A stretch of 64,000 nucleotides of DNA. Source: Aestuariirhabdus sp. Its GTDB lineage: Bacteria > Pseudomonadota > Gammaproteobacteria > Pseudomonadales > Aestuariirhabdaceae. This document shows, one piece after another, positions 9,669 to 20,137 of this stretch (its first letter is position 1; each line of letters opens with the position of its first letter). Location: assembly GCA_030622755.1 (NCBI GenBank), contig JAUXFT010000001.1, positions 1 through 64,000 of the forward strand. Direction: 5' to 3'. A program made the position numbers and the translations under genes. The notes below the pieces were generated by a model. That model was not told the DNA's origin. It was given only the letters and a program-made list of their open reading frames with translations, and searched no databases.

Positions 9669-11504
9669 TTATTCAGGATGTAAAGCGTCAAAGATTGATT
9701 GCCCTAATTGCTTACTTATCCCTCTCACCTTTATAAGCTCGTCAACGGTAGCACTGGTGACACCCTGCATTCCCCCAAAGAACTTTAAAAGCTCTTGTCG
9801 ACGCTTAACACCAACTCCTTCTATATCTTCCAGACGGGAAGAATTACGTCGTTTTGCCCTTCGCTGACGGTGTCCAGTAATGGCAAATCGATGAGCTTCA
9901 TCTCGGATAGACTGTATAAGAAGTAATGCTCCCGAATCTCTTGGAAGATGAATTTCCTCATTGGTACCGTGTACAATTAAGGTTTCGAGTCCTGGTTTAC
10001 GCGATTCGCCCTTGGCTACCCCAACCATTAGCAATTCAGTCAGCTTGAGTTCTTCCAGTACCTGGTAAGCCATCGATAGTTGCCCCTTCCCCCCGTCTAT
10101 AAACAGAATATCTGGGAGCTTACCCTCCTCCTTTAAGACCCTGCTGTAGCGCCTAAGCAGAGCCTGTCGCATTGCTGCATAATCATCGCCAGGAGTTACA
10201 CCAGATATATTAAATCGCCTGTAATCAGATTTTAGAGGGCCACTTTCTCCAAACACCACACAAGCTGCTACAGTTGCCTCTCCAGAACTATGACTTATGT
10301 CGAAACACTCCATTCGAGTAGGAGCAGAATCAAGCTGAAGCAACGCCTGCAGATCTGCGTAACGTTGCTGCTGGCTTAAATTTTGATTGATTCGAGAAGA
10401 AAGGGATTGCCGAGCATTTTTTTGAGCCAAACGCAGCCAGTTAGCTCTATCACCCCTTACCCTGTGACGTATTTCAAGTGTTTTACCCACCTGCGCTGAT
10501 ATGACGTCCTGTAACAGCAAGGCCTGACCCACTTCATTCGCTGTTATTATTTCCTCCGGGGGGTCTCCCACGAGATTTTTTCCCAAATAATACTGACCAA
10601 GAAACCCTTCAAGCATCTCATTCATAGAACTATCAATTTTAGTCCTGTGAAAATAACTCCGATTGCCAAGCATTCGACCCTCTCTGATCGACAGTACTAC
10701 GAAACAAACCTGATCCTCAATTTGGCAACTTGCAACCGCATCAAGATTACCACCCTTACAATCAATTACCTGCTGCTCCTGGGCCGCACGTAAATGGCTC
10801 ACCTGATCACGGAGCTCTGCAGCCTGTTCAAACTCAAGGCGCCCCGACGCATTCTCCATCTCCTGAAGTAAATCGTATATTACCTCCTGACTCTTACCAG
10901 ACAAGAACAAACGCGAATGCTTAATGTCCTGCTGATATTCCTCCTCTGAAACCAATCCGGTACAGGGGGCCTTACAGCGATTAAGTTGATATTGAAGGCA
11001 CGGGCGACTTCGACTTCGATAATAGCTATCTTCGCACTGCCTAACCTTAAACACCTTCTGCAGGATATTCATACTTTCACGAATAGCACTGGTGCTGGGA
11101 TATGGCCCAAAATACTCGAACTCAGGCCGTTTACGCCCGCGATAAAAACCGAGGCGAGGATAGTGCTTATCAGCAGAGATGAAAACATAAGGATAAGATT
11201 TATCGTCCCGTAACAAAATATTATATGGGGGACGGTTATCTTTAATTAAATTTTGCTCAAGAATGAGCGCTTCAGCTTCAGTATTAGTAATAATTACATC
11301 TATATCGGCGATTTTCTCAACAAGAGCTACCGTTTTAACAGCCAACCCTTTAACACGAAAATAGCTGGACAATCTATTTTTCAGGTTCTTTGCTTTTCCG
11401 ACATAGAGTACCTCGCCTGATTTATCGTACATCCGATAAACACCAGACTGACGGCTTTGAGCCGCCAAAAACTCTTTAGGATTAAACACCAAAGCCATAA
11501 CCAA
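9669..11504 (-). CDS. uvrC: excinuclease ABC subunit C
   Basis: GIY-YIG N-terminus (GVYRMYDKSGEVLYVGKAKNLKNRLSSYF), UVR motif, C-terminal HhH; synteny. Confidence 0.97.
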   Translation of the reverse strand: MVMALVFNPKEFLAAQSRQSGVYRMYDKSGEVLYVGKAKNLKNRLSSYFRVKGLAVKTVALVEKIADIDVIITNTEAEALILEQNLIKDNRPPYNILLRDDKSYPYVFISADKHYPRLGFYRGRKRPEFEYFGPYPSTSAIRESMNILQKVFKVRQCEDSYYRSRSRPCLQYQLNRCKAPCTGLVSEEEYQQDIKHSRLFLSGKSQEVIYDLLQEMENASGRLEFEQAAELRDQVSHLRAAQEQQVIDCKGGNLDAVASCQIEDQVCFVVLSIREGRMLGNRSYFHRTKIDSSMNEMLEGFLGQYYLGKNLVGDPPEEIITANEVGQALLLQDVISAQVGKTLEIRHRVRGDRANWLRLAQKNARQSLSSRINQNLSQQQRYADLQALLQLDSAPTRMECFDISHSSGEATVAACVVFGESGPLKSDYRRFNISGVTPGDDYAAMRQALLRRYSRVLKEEGKLPDILFIDGGKGQLSMAYQVLEELKLTELLMVGVAKGESRKPGLETLIVHGTNEEIHLPRDSGALLLIQSIRDEAHRFAITGHRQRRAKRRNSSRLEDIEGVGVKRRQELLKFFGGMQGVTSATVDELIKVRGISKQLGQSIFDALHPE

Positions 11505-11586
11505 TATAAAAGTTACTTAAAGTAACCAAGACTGGTCGAAAAAAACAAAGACCCACTCGACCTATTCACTACACAGAGAAGCCAGC

Positions 11587-12240
11587 TTAACCAGCAACGC
11601 TTTCACCATCAATCATCCCATGACGAACAGCAAGCAAGGTCAGCTCAACATCACTACTGATGTCCAACTTTTCAAATATCCGATAACGATAACTATTCAC
11701 TGTTTTAGGGCTTAAACACAACTTATCCGATATAACCTGAACCTTGTTACAATTGACAATCATAAGGGTAATTTGGATCTCTCTTTCAGAGAGCTGATCG
11801 AACGGAGAGTTCATCTCCTCATCCTGAAACGGTTTAAGGGCAAGCTGCTGAGCAATATCGGCACTGATATAACGCTTCCCATCCGCAGCCATGCGGATAG
11901 CATTCACCATATCGTCAAGCCCCGCCCCTTTTGTAACGTACCCTGATGCACCCGCCTTTAAAAGGCGGGAAGGAAATGGCTCGTCATCACATACAGTTAC
12001 CGCAATCACTTTGATTTCGGGGTTAAATCGAGTTATTTTTCGAGTCGCTTCAAGCCCCCCAATCCCCGGCATTTTAACATCCATAAGCACCACATCGACA
12101 TCTGATTGCCGAACAAAATCAACCGCCCTCTCCCCGCTTGCCACATCCCCCAAAACATTGATGCCATCAACATCCGAGAGCATTCTGGTGATTCCAGTTC
12201 GAACCAAGTCATGGTCATCAACTACCAATACATTGATCAA
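11587..12240 (-). CDS. gacA: response regulator, GacA/UvrY/SirA family
   Basis: MINVLVVDDHDLVRTGITRMLSDVDGINVLGDVASGE receiver and LSEREIQ...LCLSPKTVNSYRYRIFEKL LuxR-type HTH; upstream of uvrC as in E. coli/Pseudomonas. Confidence 0.95.
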   Translation of the reverse strand: MINVLVVDDHDLVRTGITRMLSDVDGINVLGDVASGERAVDFVRQSDVDVVLMDVKMPGIGGLEATRKITRFNPEIKVIAVTVCDDEPFPSRLLKAGASGYVTKGAGLDDMVNAIRMAADGKRYISADIAQQLALKPFQDEEMNSPFDQLSEREIQITLMIVNCNKVQVISDKLCLSPKTVNSYRYRIFEKLDISSDVELTLLAVRHGMIDGESVAG

Positions 12241-12358
12241 GCGTATACCTCCAAATAGAATTCCATTTCCCCAAACAACCTGACGACTACTTGCTGGGCT
12301 GTGGGTGAGATTGAATAAGACTAACGTCGATAAAATAGTAGATACTTGTCTCTGTCAA

Positions 12359-12396
12359 CAAAAAAAGGCTCACACCGTGAGGTGTGGGCCTTTTTG
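12359..12396. terminator. Rho-independent terminator (etfA), flanked by A and T runs
   Basis: AGGCTCACACC-gtga-GGTGTGGGCCTTTTT. Confidence 0.85.
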
Positions 12397-12411
12397 CACA
12401 GAGCCTTGAGC

Positions 12412-13341
12412 TTATAACTGCTTTTCTAGCTCAGGAACCGCCTCAAACAGATCGGCAACCAGGCCGTAATCAGCAACCTGGAAAATTGGAGCCTCTTCAT
12501 CTTTGTTGATAGCAACAATTACCTTACTGTCTTTCATACCCGCAAGATGCTGAATAGCACCAGATATACCTACAGCAATATAAAGATTCGGAGCGACAAT
12601 CTTACCTGTTTGACCTACTTGCATATCGTTAGGAACAAAACCGGCATCAACAGCTGCTCGAGATGCACCTACAGCAGCACCCAGCTTATCAGCAAGGGTA
12701 TAAAGCAATTCAAAGTTTTCGCCATTACCCATCCCGCGGCCACCAGAAACCACGATATCCGCAGCTGAAAGCTCAGGTCTGTCAGAAGATGCCAACTCTT
12801 CGCCAACAAAACTGGAGATACCCGCATCCGCTGGACCGTTAATTAACTCTACTACCGCACTACCACCTTCAGCTGGTGCAGCATCAAAACCGGTACCACG
12901 AACAGTGATAACCTTAACGCTGGCACTAGACTGCACCGTAGCGATTGCGTTACCAGCGTAAATAGGACGAGCAAAAGTGTCCGGACTATCTACGCGAATG
13001 ATTTCAGAAATTTGATCAACATCAAGCAGCGCAGCTACTCGTGGCATGAAGTTTTTGCCACCAGTTGTCGCCGATGCAAGAATGTGACCATAGGACTTGC
13101 CAAGATCAGAAACGAGAAGACCCATGTTTTCTGCAAGCTGATGCTCATAAGTAGCATCGTCAGCACATAAAACCTTGTTTACTCCAGATATTTTGGCAGC
13201 AGACTCAGCTGCGGCGGAACAGTTCGAGCCCGCCACTAAAACATCAACATCACCACCAATAGCAAGCGCTGCGGTGACAGCATTCAGAGTAGCCCCATTC
13301 AAAGCATCATTTGTATGTTCTGCAATTACAAGAATAGCCAT
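12412..13341 (-). CDS. etfA: electron transfer flavoprotein subunit alpha
   Basis: ETF-alpha FAD-binding signature ([49 protein letters not shown]). Confidence 0.97.
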   Translation of the reverse strand: MAILVIAEHTNDALNGATLNAVTAALAIGGDVDVLVAGSNCSAAAESAAKISGVNKVLCADDATYEHQLAENMGLLVSDLGKSYGHILASATTGGKNFMPRVAALLDVDQISEIIRVDSPDTFARPIYAGNAIATVQSSASVKVITVRGTGFDAAPAEGGSAVVELINGPADAGISSFVGEELASSDRPELSAADIVVSGGRGMGNGENFELLYTLADKLGAAVGASRAAVDAGFVPNDMQVGQTGKIVAPNLYIAVGISGAIQHLAGMKDSKVIVAINKDEEAPIFQVADYGLVADLFEAVPELEKQL

Positions 13342-14090
13342 TAGATCACCTTTGCTTCATTCTTTAGCTTGTCAACCAACTCCTCAACACTTGCCACTTT
13401 GATGCCGGCCTGACGCTCAGCGGGTGGCTCAACTTTAAGCGTTGTGATAGTGGAACCCAAAGTGACACCTAACTCCTCAGGAGTCTTGGTATCCAAAGGC
13501 TTACGCTTGGCTTTCATGATGTTTGGAAGCGATGCGTAACGTGGTTCGTTAAGACGTAAATCAGTAGTCACTACGGCAGGCAATTTCAGGGATACGGTTT
13601 GCAGCCCACCATCTACTTCACGGGTTACCGCTACCTGACCATCAGCAACCTTAACTTCAGAGGCAAATGTTCCCTGTGGCATACTTGCTAAAGCAGCAAG
13701 CATTTGTCCAGTTTGGTTGTTATCGTTATCGATAGACTGCTTACCCAAAATAACTAAATCTGGCTTTTCTTCATCTACCACCGCTTTAAGAAGCTTGGCA
13801 ACACTCAGTGAGCCGAGCTTTTCGCCAGTCTCAACCAGGATGCCACGATCAGCACCGAGAGCAAGTGCTGTACGGATCTGTTCCTGGGATTCCTTGCCGC
13901 CTATAGATACGACCACAACCTCGGTTGCCACTCCACTCTCTTTGAGGCGTACAGCCTCTTCGATAGCTATCTCGTCAAATGGATTCATCGCCATTTTAAC
14001 GTTGGTTAGATCGACATCTGTGTTATCCGCTTTTACACGGACCTTTACGTTGTAATCAATGACGCGCTTTACCGCTACAAGAACCTTCAT
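13341..14090 (-). CDS. etfB: electron transfer flavoprotein subunit beta (start trimmed to MKVLVAVKR)
   Basis: [20 protein letters not shown]...[17 protein letters not shown]; overlaps etfA start. Confidence 0.96.
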   Translation of the reverse strand: MKVLVAVKRVIDYNVKVRVKADNTDVDLTNVKMAMNPFDEIAIEEAVRLKESGVATEVVVVSIGGKESQEQIRTALALGADRGILVETGEKLGSLSVAKLLKAVVDEEKPDLVILGKQSIDNDNNQTGQMLAALASMPQGTFASEVKVADGQVAVTREVDGGLQTVSLKLPAVVTTDLRLNEPRYASLPNIMKAKRKPLDTKTPEELGVTLGSTITTLKVEPPAERQAGIKVASVEELVDKLKNEAKVI

Positions 14091-14355
14091 GGAATCCTCG
14101 TACAATGTCCGTTTAATGTTATACCTCCGCGTAAATATAATGGCGGAGACGTGATACCAGCATACCAAAAGCGCACATATCGAATAAAATGCGCGAGGCC
14201 AGCGGCCGCTATCTTGAAGGCAACACCTGTGTCAGGTCAAGTATATATGATGCTGCTTATACCTATTCATTAGCGATATTATGCTTACTGACCTGCAAAA
14301 TCCCACCTAAGTATGATTTTTTACGCTAGGATGCACGACTGGTTAGACAATATTA

Positions 14356-14367
14356 AAACGAGCGTTT
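14356..14367. promoter_or_regulatory. candidate PsrA-type operator AAAC-N4-GTTT
   Basis: AAACGAGCGTTT ~94 bp upstream of the ETF-QO start, in the etfB/ETF-QO divergent region. Confidence 0.35.
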
Positions 14368-14460
14368 AAAATCCCACAACACTTTTAATAAGTGATGGCA
14401 CAAGCCCTCACGAAACAAAAATCATGTACTTTGAGGAGATACTGCGTGGAACGAGAATCG

Positions 14461-16098
14461 ATGGAATTTGACGTTGTTATCGTCGGTGCCGGCCCATCAG
14501 GCCTGTCAGCTGCATGCCGTCTTATGCAGCAAGCACAAGAAACTGGCAGTGAACTTAGCGTCTGCGTGGTCGAAAAAGGTTCTGAAGTAGGCGCGCATAT
14601 CCTTTCAGGTGCCGTTATCGAACCTAGCGCCCTTAATGAGCTGTTCCCCAAATGGAAGGAGCTTGGCGCCCCACTCAATACGCCTGTAACTCATGATGAT
14701 ATCTATGTTTTAAAAAGCCAGGAAAAATCTCAAAAAATTCCGGGATTTTTAGTTCCAAAAACCATGCACAATCACGGGAATTACGTTGTTAGCCTTGGTA
14801 ATTTGACCCGCTGGCTAGGAGAACAGGCAGAAGCTCTTGGTGTGGAAATATTCCCTGGCTTTGCCGCGTCCGAAGTCCTTTTTAATGATGATGGCAGCGT
14901 TAAAGGTATTGCTACAGGCGATATGGGTGTTGCAGAAGATGGCAGTCAGAAAGATGGCTATATGCCTGGCATGGAGTTACACGCTAAATACACCCTGCTC
15001 TCTGAAGGCTGCCGAGGCCATCTAGGCAAAGAGCTGATCAAGCACTATCACCTGGATAAAGATTCTGGCCCACAACACTACGGTATTGGTATCAAGGAAC
15101 TGTGGGATATAGATCCCGACAAACACCAGGAAGGATTGGTTGTCCATACCGCTGGATGGCCTTTGGACGAAAGCGGAAGTAAAGGTGGAGGATTCCTATA
15201 TCACGCTGAAAACAATCAGGTTGTTCTCGGGCTGATTACTGACCTCTGCTACAGTAATCCACACGTGAGCCCTTTCGACGAATTCCAGCGCTATAAACAG
15301 AATCCTGTCATCAAGCAGTATCTTGAAGGTGGTAAACGCGTATCTTATGGTGCTCGCGCCATCACTAAAGGTGGTCCACAAGCTCTGCCTAAAATGACAT
15401 TCCCTGGTGGTATCCTCATCGGGTGCGATGCGGGAACACTGAATTTTTCCAAGATCAAAGGTACACACACCGCAATGAAGTCCGGCATGGTCGCCGCCGA
15501 TCAGGTATTTAGTGCTATTCAGGGCGGCAGCTCGGGTGCTGAAGATCTTGTTGCATTCAAAGACGCCTTCGAAAGCTCCTGGGCTTATAAGGAACTATAT
15601 CAACAGCGCAATTTCGGCCCGGCGATACATAAGTTCGGCAACATCCTTGGAGGTGCTTTCGCGTTTGTTGATATTAATATATTCAACGGCAAGCTTCCGT
15701 TTACGCTGCAAGATCCCACGCCAGATCACGCCATGATGAAACCAGCGAGTGAATGTAAAGCCATCAACTATCCTAAACCGGACGGGGTGATTAGCTTCGA
15801 TAAACCAAGCTCAGTATTTTTGTCGAATACCAACCATGAAGAAGACCAACCTTGCCATTTGAAACTGACTGACGTTTCTATACCTCTTGGCTCAAACCTG
15901 GAAAAATTTGACGAACCGGCCCAGCGCTACTGCCCTGCCGGTGTATATGAAATCATTGAAGATGAAGCCGGCAAACGCTTCCAAATAAACTCACAGAACT
16001 GCGTTCACTGCAAAACCTGCGATATTAAAGATCCCGCTCAAAACATTACCTGGGTCACACCGGAAGGCGCAGGAGGCCCTAACTACCCAAACATGTAA
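14461..16098 (+). CDS. electron transfer flavoprotein-ubiquinone oxidoreductase (start trimmed to MEFDVV)
   Basis: MEFDVVIVGAGPSGLSAACRL FAD site; C-terminal 4Fe-4S NCVHCKTCDIKDPAQNITWVTPEGAGGPNYPNM. Confidence 0.96.
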   Translation: MEFDVVIVGAGPSGLSAACRLMQQAQETGSELSVCVVEKGSEVGAHILSGAVIEPSALNELFPKWKELGAPLNTPVTHDDIYVLKSQEKSQKIPGFLVPKTMHNHGNYVVSLGNLTRWLGEQAEALGVEIFPGFAASEVLFNDDGSVKGIATGDMGVAEDGSQKDGYMPGMELHAKYTLLSEGCRGHLGKELIKHYHLDKDSGPQHYGIGIKELWDIDPDKHQEGLVVHTAGWPLDESGSKGGGFLYHAENNQVVLGLITDLCYSNPHVSPFDEFQRYKQNPVIKQYLEGGKRVSYGARAITKGGPQALPKMTFPGGILIGCDAGTLNFSKIKGTHTAMKSGMVAADQVFSAIQGGSSGAEDLVAFKDAFESSWAYKELYQQRNFGPAIHKFGNILGGAFAFVDINIFNGKLPFTLQDPTPDHAMMKPASECKAINYPKPDGVISFDKPSSVFLSNTNHEEDQPCHLKLTDVSIPLGSNLEKFDEPAQRYCPAGVYEIIEDEAGKRFQINSQNCVHCKTCDIKDPAQNITWVTPEGAGGPNYPNM

Positions 16099-16110
16099 TA
16101 GTCTCAATAT

Positions 16111-16136
16111 AGAAACGGGCTTTAATGCCCGTTTCT
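16111..16136 (+). terminator. stem-loop downstream of ETF-QO
   Basis: AGAAACGGGC-tttaat-GCCCGTTTCT; weak T tail. Confidence 0.55.
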
Positions 16137-16204
16137 GCTAATTTCCCCTCAGATAATCAACAGTAGTTGCTTGAAAGGGTTTTCTTGCGCAAAATAACCG
16201 TAAT

Positions 16205-16687
16205 GTGTTTAACAGGAGCACTAACGGCGTGAACATTGATCAAGAAGTTTGTCAGCTTGCTAAAGTCCCTATGTTTTCCAAGCTGGAGACATCGAAACTT
16301 CGTTTGATCGCTTTTACCAGCGAAGCTCTGTGTTATCACGCGGGCGAAATCCTATTCAATAAGGGAGAACCTGCAGATAGCGCTTATGTAGTGATGTCTG
16401 GTGAGGTAGAAGTGTTAGCTGAAACCAGCGGTGGCGATGTCGTCAGCGCTGTAAGAGGTGAAAATGCGTTAATAGGCGAGATGGCTGTTATAACAAAGGA
16501 AAATCGCTCCGCCACTCTCCGCGCAAGAACAGAAGTTGAAGTGCTGCGTATTAGTGAGGAAGTCTTTATTCGGCTCCTTACTGAAAACCCTGAGGTGGCT
16601 CTGGATGTTATGCGACAGCTCAGTCGCAAACTTGCTGAATCCCAAACCGCATACGAATACCTACAAGAGCAGCTCCGCACCCATTAG
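16205..16687 (+). CDS. cyclic nucleotide-binding domain protein (start codon uncertain)
   Basis: GEILFNKGEPADSAYVVMSGEVEVL...GENALIGEMAVITKENRSATLRA cNMP-binding fold; no HTH after it. Confidence 0.85.
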   Translation: MFNRSTNGVNIDQEVCQLAKVPMFSKLETSKLRLIAFTSEALCYHAGEILFNKGEPADSAYVVMSGEVEVLAETSGGDVVSAVRGENALIGEMAVITKENRSATLRARTEVEVLRISEEVFIRLLTENPEVALDVMRQLSRKLAESQTAYEYLQEQLRTH

Positions 16688-17347
16688 GTGTCGTATCTTA
16701 TGGATCAAAAGCGATTTACAGATCTTTGGAACAGCGTATTCACTCCAGATTCAGCCCCCCACCCAGCAACTCCCGCTGATATTGCGTGGGCTAAAATCGA
16801 GTATTTTTACACCCTAAAAGCACGCTTTTATCACACTCCGCAACACATCAGTTTTTGCTTAACACAATTTGACCCTGTTGCATCCTTGCTTGACAACCCT
16901 GAATTGGCCGAGCTGGCCCTATGGTTTCATGACATCATTTATATAATGACGAGCGACTCAAATGAGTTGAAAAGTGCTATTTTTTTTGCAAACCTCGTTG
17001 GTGCAGATCCAGAACACCAAAGAATAGTGAGCATTGTTCGCCAATTAATTCTCGACACTACCCATAACACCCTTCCAAGCTCTCATGACGGTGAATACCT
17101 GGCCGACATAGATATATCCTCGCTTGGGCGACCATGGAATGAATTTATGCAAGACAGCATTAACGTACGTAAAGAGAGCCCCCACCTTTCTGATCATGAT
17201 TTTAACATGGGACAAAAGTCTTTTTTTGAGCGATTACTTGCTAAGCCTCGTATTTTTTACACTCATAGCTTTTATGATCGGTTCGAGGAACAAACGCGCT
17301 CCAATCTATTAACCCTTCTAGACAACCCAGGCATTCTGGAAAAATAA
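16688..17347 (+). CDS. predicted HD-domain metal-dependent phosphohydrolase-like protein (GTG start)
   Basis: YHTPQHISFCL...LALWFHDIIY...LADIDISSLGRPW pattern of the predicted HD phosphohydrolase family. Confidence 0.8.
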   Translation: MSYLMDQKRFTDLWNSVFTPDSAPHPATPADIAWAKIEYFYTLKARFYHTPQHISFCLTQFDPVASLLDNPELAELALWFHDIIYIMTSDSNELKSAIFFANLVGADPEHQRIVSIVRQLILDTTHNTLPSSHDGEYLADIDISSLGRPWNEFMQDSINVRKESPHLSDHDFNMGQKSFFERLLAKPRIFYTHSFYDRFEEQTRSNLLTLLDNPGILEK

Positions 17348-17355
17348 CCCCCTGT

Positions 17356-18744
17356 TTATCCAACAGAATAGATTCGGGTAACCCCGGAGCGCCCCCTGAC
17401 CGTTGCCTCTCCAACCTCTTTAAACGTAAAAGCATCCCCAGCCTGCACACGAGTTTCTTCAGACACCAATATCAGCGTGCCGTATTCTTTATTTAATTGC
17501 TCCAATCTGGCAGCAATATTCACAGCATCGCCATGCACCGTATAATTCAGTCTTTCCTGGGTACCTACCAAGCCGCCAACAACAGAGCCAGTATTTATTC
17601 CTATTCGTGTAGTAAGCCCAAGGCCAGACTCTTTTATAACACGCTGTATTTCAAGTGCTGCGCAGATCGCGTTTGCAGCATGATTAGTATCAGCTATCGG
17701 CAAATTAAACGAGGCAAGAACCGCATCACCCTGAAATTGATTAATAACTCCATTTAGCCGGGTTATGGGTTCGGCAATCACACCAAAATAACTATTTAAT
17801 TTTCGGATCAGCTCAACTGGTTCCATTTGCTCGCTCAGGGATGTGAAGCTTTCAATGTCAGTAAAGAGGATCGTGGTATTTCTGACCTCACCGTTACCAA
17901 ATTCCAACTCAGGCGCGTCGCTCGACACCTGCCTTGCAACCGCCTGTGGAACAAACCGTGCTAAGTCAGTAGCAATCTTGGTTTCTACAACCGCCTCAAC
18001 CAGCAAGCTACGTGCACGCATAATCGCAAGAGCCAAAATAACAGTTACAATAACCATTGATATCATTTTGTCGAACTCCGCCCCGAGCAATAATGAATTC
18101 GATGTCAAATAATGCACGTAATCTCGTGTAAGAGGCATTTCGCCGTCGCTGTCATAAAAAACATACAAAACCAAAAGCATCCACCCAATGATTGCACAGG
18201 CCCCAGAAAACAAAACATATCGAGCCTCAAAGCGTAGCGCTCTTATAGAGATAAAAATAAAAACGTAGAGTAATGTGGGAGCTTTAAGGTAAAACGCTGG
18301 CGGTTGATGATATTGCATATGAAAGCTCCATATCAGGCCATAGAGCAAGGCGAAATTAAGCACAATGGCACTATAGGATCTCCAGCTTAACAATCGTTCA
18401 GAGTACGATTGAAAAAGCCCGGCGAACGCCACAAAAAGATACAAACCCAAGGCCCATGGCACTGGTTCTTGCTTTATAGCCTCCAGCACCTGCATCAACC
18501 AATCTACGCCAAATGAAACATCCAGTTCTGTTGCAACAAAGGTTTTTGGTGCAAACGAATAAAGAATTACAAAAGCAGCAACCACGGCTAACTCTACCCA
18601 GGCTATCAACCGCTCGCTTCCTTGCTGCTGACGATTAATCGCAGATTGGACTCGCGGGCTACCAAGGATAGCTTTGTCAGTTACAGAGACATCAACACCG
18701 ATAACCTGCTTCAAAAACGCAGTAAAGTCTGAAAATATACTCAT
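17356..18744 (-). CDS. membrane-anchored class III adenylate/guanylate cyclase
   Basis: Several TM segments, then TILFTDIESFTSLSEQMEPVELIRKLNSYF...FQGDAVLASFN...GINTGSVVGGLVGTQERLNYTVHGDAVNIAARLEQLNKEYG. Confidence 0.9.
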   Translation of the reverse strand: MSIFSDFTAFLKQVIGVDVSVTDKAILGSPRVQSAINRQQQGSERLIAWVELAVVAAFVILYSFAPKTFVATELDVSFGVDWLMQVLEAIKQEPVPWALGLYLFVAFAGLFQSYSERLLSWRSYSAIVLNFALLYGLIWSFHMQYHQPPAFYLKAPTLLYVFIFISIRALRFEARYVLFSGACAIIGWMLLVLYVFYDSDGEMPLTRDYVHYLTSNSLLLGAEFDKMISMVIVTVILALAIMRARSLLVEAVVETKIATDLARFVPQAVARQVSSDAPELEFGNGEVRNTTILFTDIESFTSLSEQMEPVELIRKLNSYFGVIAEPITRLNGVINQFQGDAVLASFNLPIADTNHAANAICAALEIQRVIKESGLGLTTRIGINTGSVVGGLVGTQERLNYTVHGDAVNIAARLEQLNKEYGTLILVSEETRVQAGDAFTFKEVGEATVRGRSGVTRIYSVG

Positions 18745-18917
18745 GAAATGACCAATCCTTTGTGTAAAAAAGACACCACACCAACAAGAACAGCATTAGA
18801 TTGTTTTTCTTTCTGCGGGACGCTACAAATCGACCCTTTAGTGACTTATAGTAGCAACGCCATGATTGGAAATTATCACTTGTTCGCTTTTAAACGCCGT
18901 CACCGACTGAGAAAAGA

Positions 18918-20135
18918 ATGACACTACAGGACCAGCCCGCTGCAAGGGTACTAATTTACAGTCATGACAGCTACGGACTTGGCCACCTAAGACGATGTCA
19001 TACTATCGCTCATGCCCTGGTGAGAAGCTACAAGGCTATCTCCGTACTGATTTTGACCGGATCTCCAATAATTGGTCGATTCGATTTTCGAGCACGAGTC
19101 GATTTCGTTCGAATACCAGGCGTAATAAAGCTGTACAACGGTGACTATACGAGCCTCGGATTGCACATTGATTTGTCTCAAACGATGGCGATCCGTGAAT
19201 CCATTATCTATAACACAGCGCTCAGCTTTGCTCCCGACATATTCCTCGTAGATAAAGAACCTCTTGGCCTTAAAGGAGAGGCAAAAAACACCCTTAAGAT
19301 GTTAAAAGGTTTAGGGACAACCAACATTCTGGGGTTACGCGATGTAATGGATTCCCCGGAATTGCTCAACAAGGAATGGCAAAAGAAAGGCATTCCTGCA
19401 AACCTTGATCCTCTTTTCGACCGAATTTGGGTTTATGGCCCTGAATCCATGGGTAATCCATTAGATGGGGTTGACTTGCCAGTCCCTTTAGAATCGAAAA
19501 TGCACTATACCGGATACCTAAACCGACGCCTTGCGAAAGCTGCCATAAAGCTGGTTCCTCCAATCAATGGGCCATACATTCTTGTTACTACGGGTGGCGG
19601 CGGCGATGGTGTTGAGCTTACTGACTGGGTGATACGAGCCTATGAAAAAGCCGGTACTGAGCTTCCCTTCCCAGCACTACTTGTGCTTGGCCCATTTATG
19701 CCAAGTGAAGAACGAACGGCTTTTGCTGAACGCGCCAAGTTGATTGAAAACATGGAAGTCATCACTTTTAACAATCAGCTTGAAGGACTGATGGCAAAGT
19801 CGGAAGCTGTTATATCAATGGGTGGTTACAACACATTTTGTGAAATACTTTCATTTGATAAACCCTCAATTATTGTTCCACGAAAAACCCCAAGACTGGA
19901 ACAATACATTCGTGCTGATAAAGCCCAAAAGCAAGGGTTCATTACATTAATCGACCCAGACTTTAATAATGACACGTCTGTAATGGTTAATGCGATTAAG
20001 GCGTTGCAACATGCTTCTCACCCCTCCTCTAACATGCCTGACAACATGCTAAACGGGGTTGAGGATGTTGTTAATACGGTTCATGAAATATTAAGCAATA
20101 GAGGGTATGTACTCATCCCTAACGAGCCCTCCTAA
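18918..20135 (+). CDS. predicted glycosyltransferase (MurG/GT28-like, COG4671-type)
   Basis: LIYSHDSYGLGHLRRCHTIAHAL and C-terminal SMGGYNTFCEILSFDKPSIIVPRKTPRLEQYIRADK. Confidence 0.82.
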   Translation: MTLQDQPAARVLIYSHDSYGLGHLRRCHTIAHALVRSYKAISVLILTGSPIIGRFDFRARVDFVRIPGVIKLYNGDYTSLGLHIDLSQTMAIRESIIYNTALSFAPDIFLVDKEPLGLKGEAKNTLKMLKGLGTTNILGLRDVMDSPELLNKEWQKKGIPANLDPLFDRIWVYGPESMGNPLDGVDLPVPLESKMHYTGYLNRRLAKAAIKLVPPINGPYILVTTGGGGDGVELTDWVIRAYEKAGTELPFPALLVLGPFMPSEERTAFAERAKLIENMEVITFNNQLEGLMAKSEAVISMGGYNTFCEILSFDKPSIIVPRKTPRLEQYIRADKAQKQGFITLIDPDFNNDTSVMVNAIKALQHASHPSSNMPDNMLNGVEDVVNTVHEILSNRGYVLIPNEPS

Positions 20136-20137
20136 GA

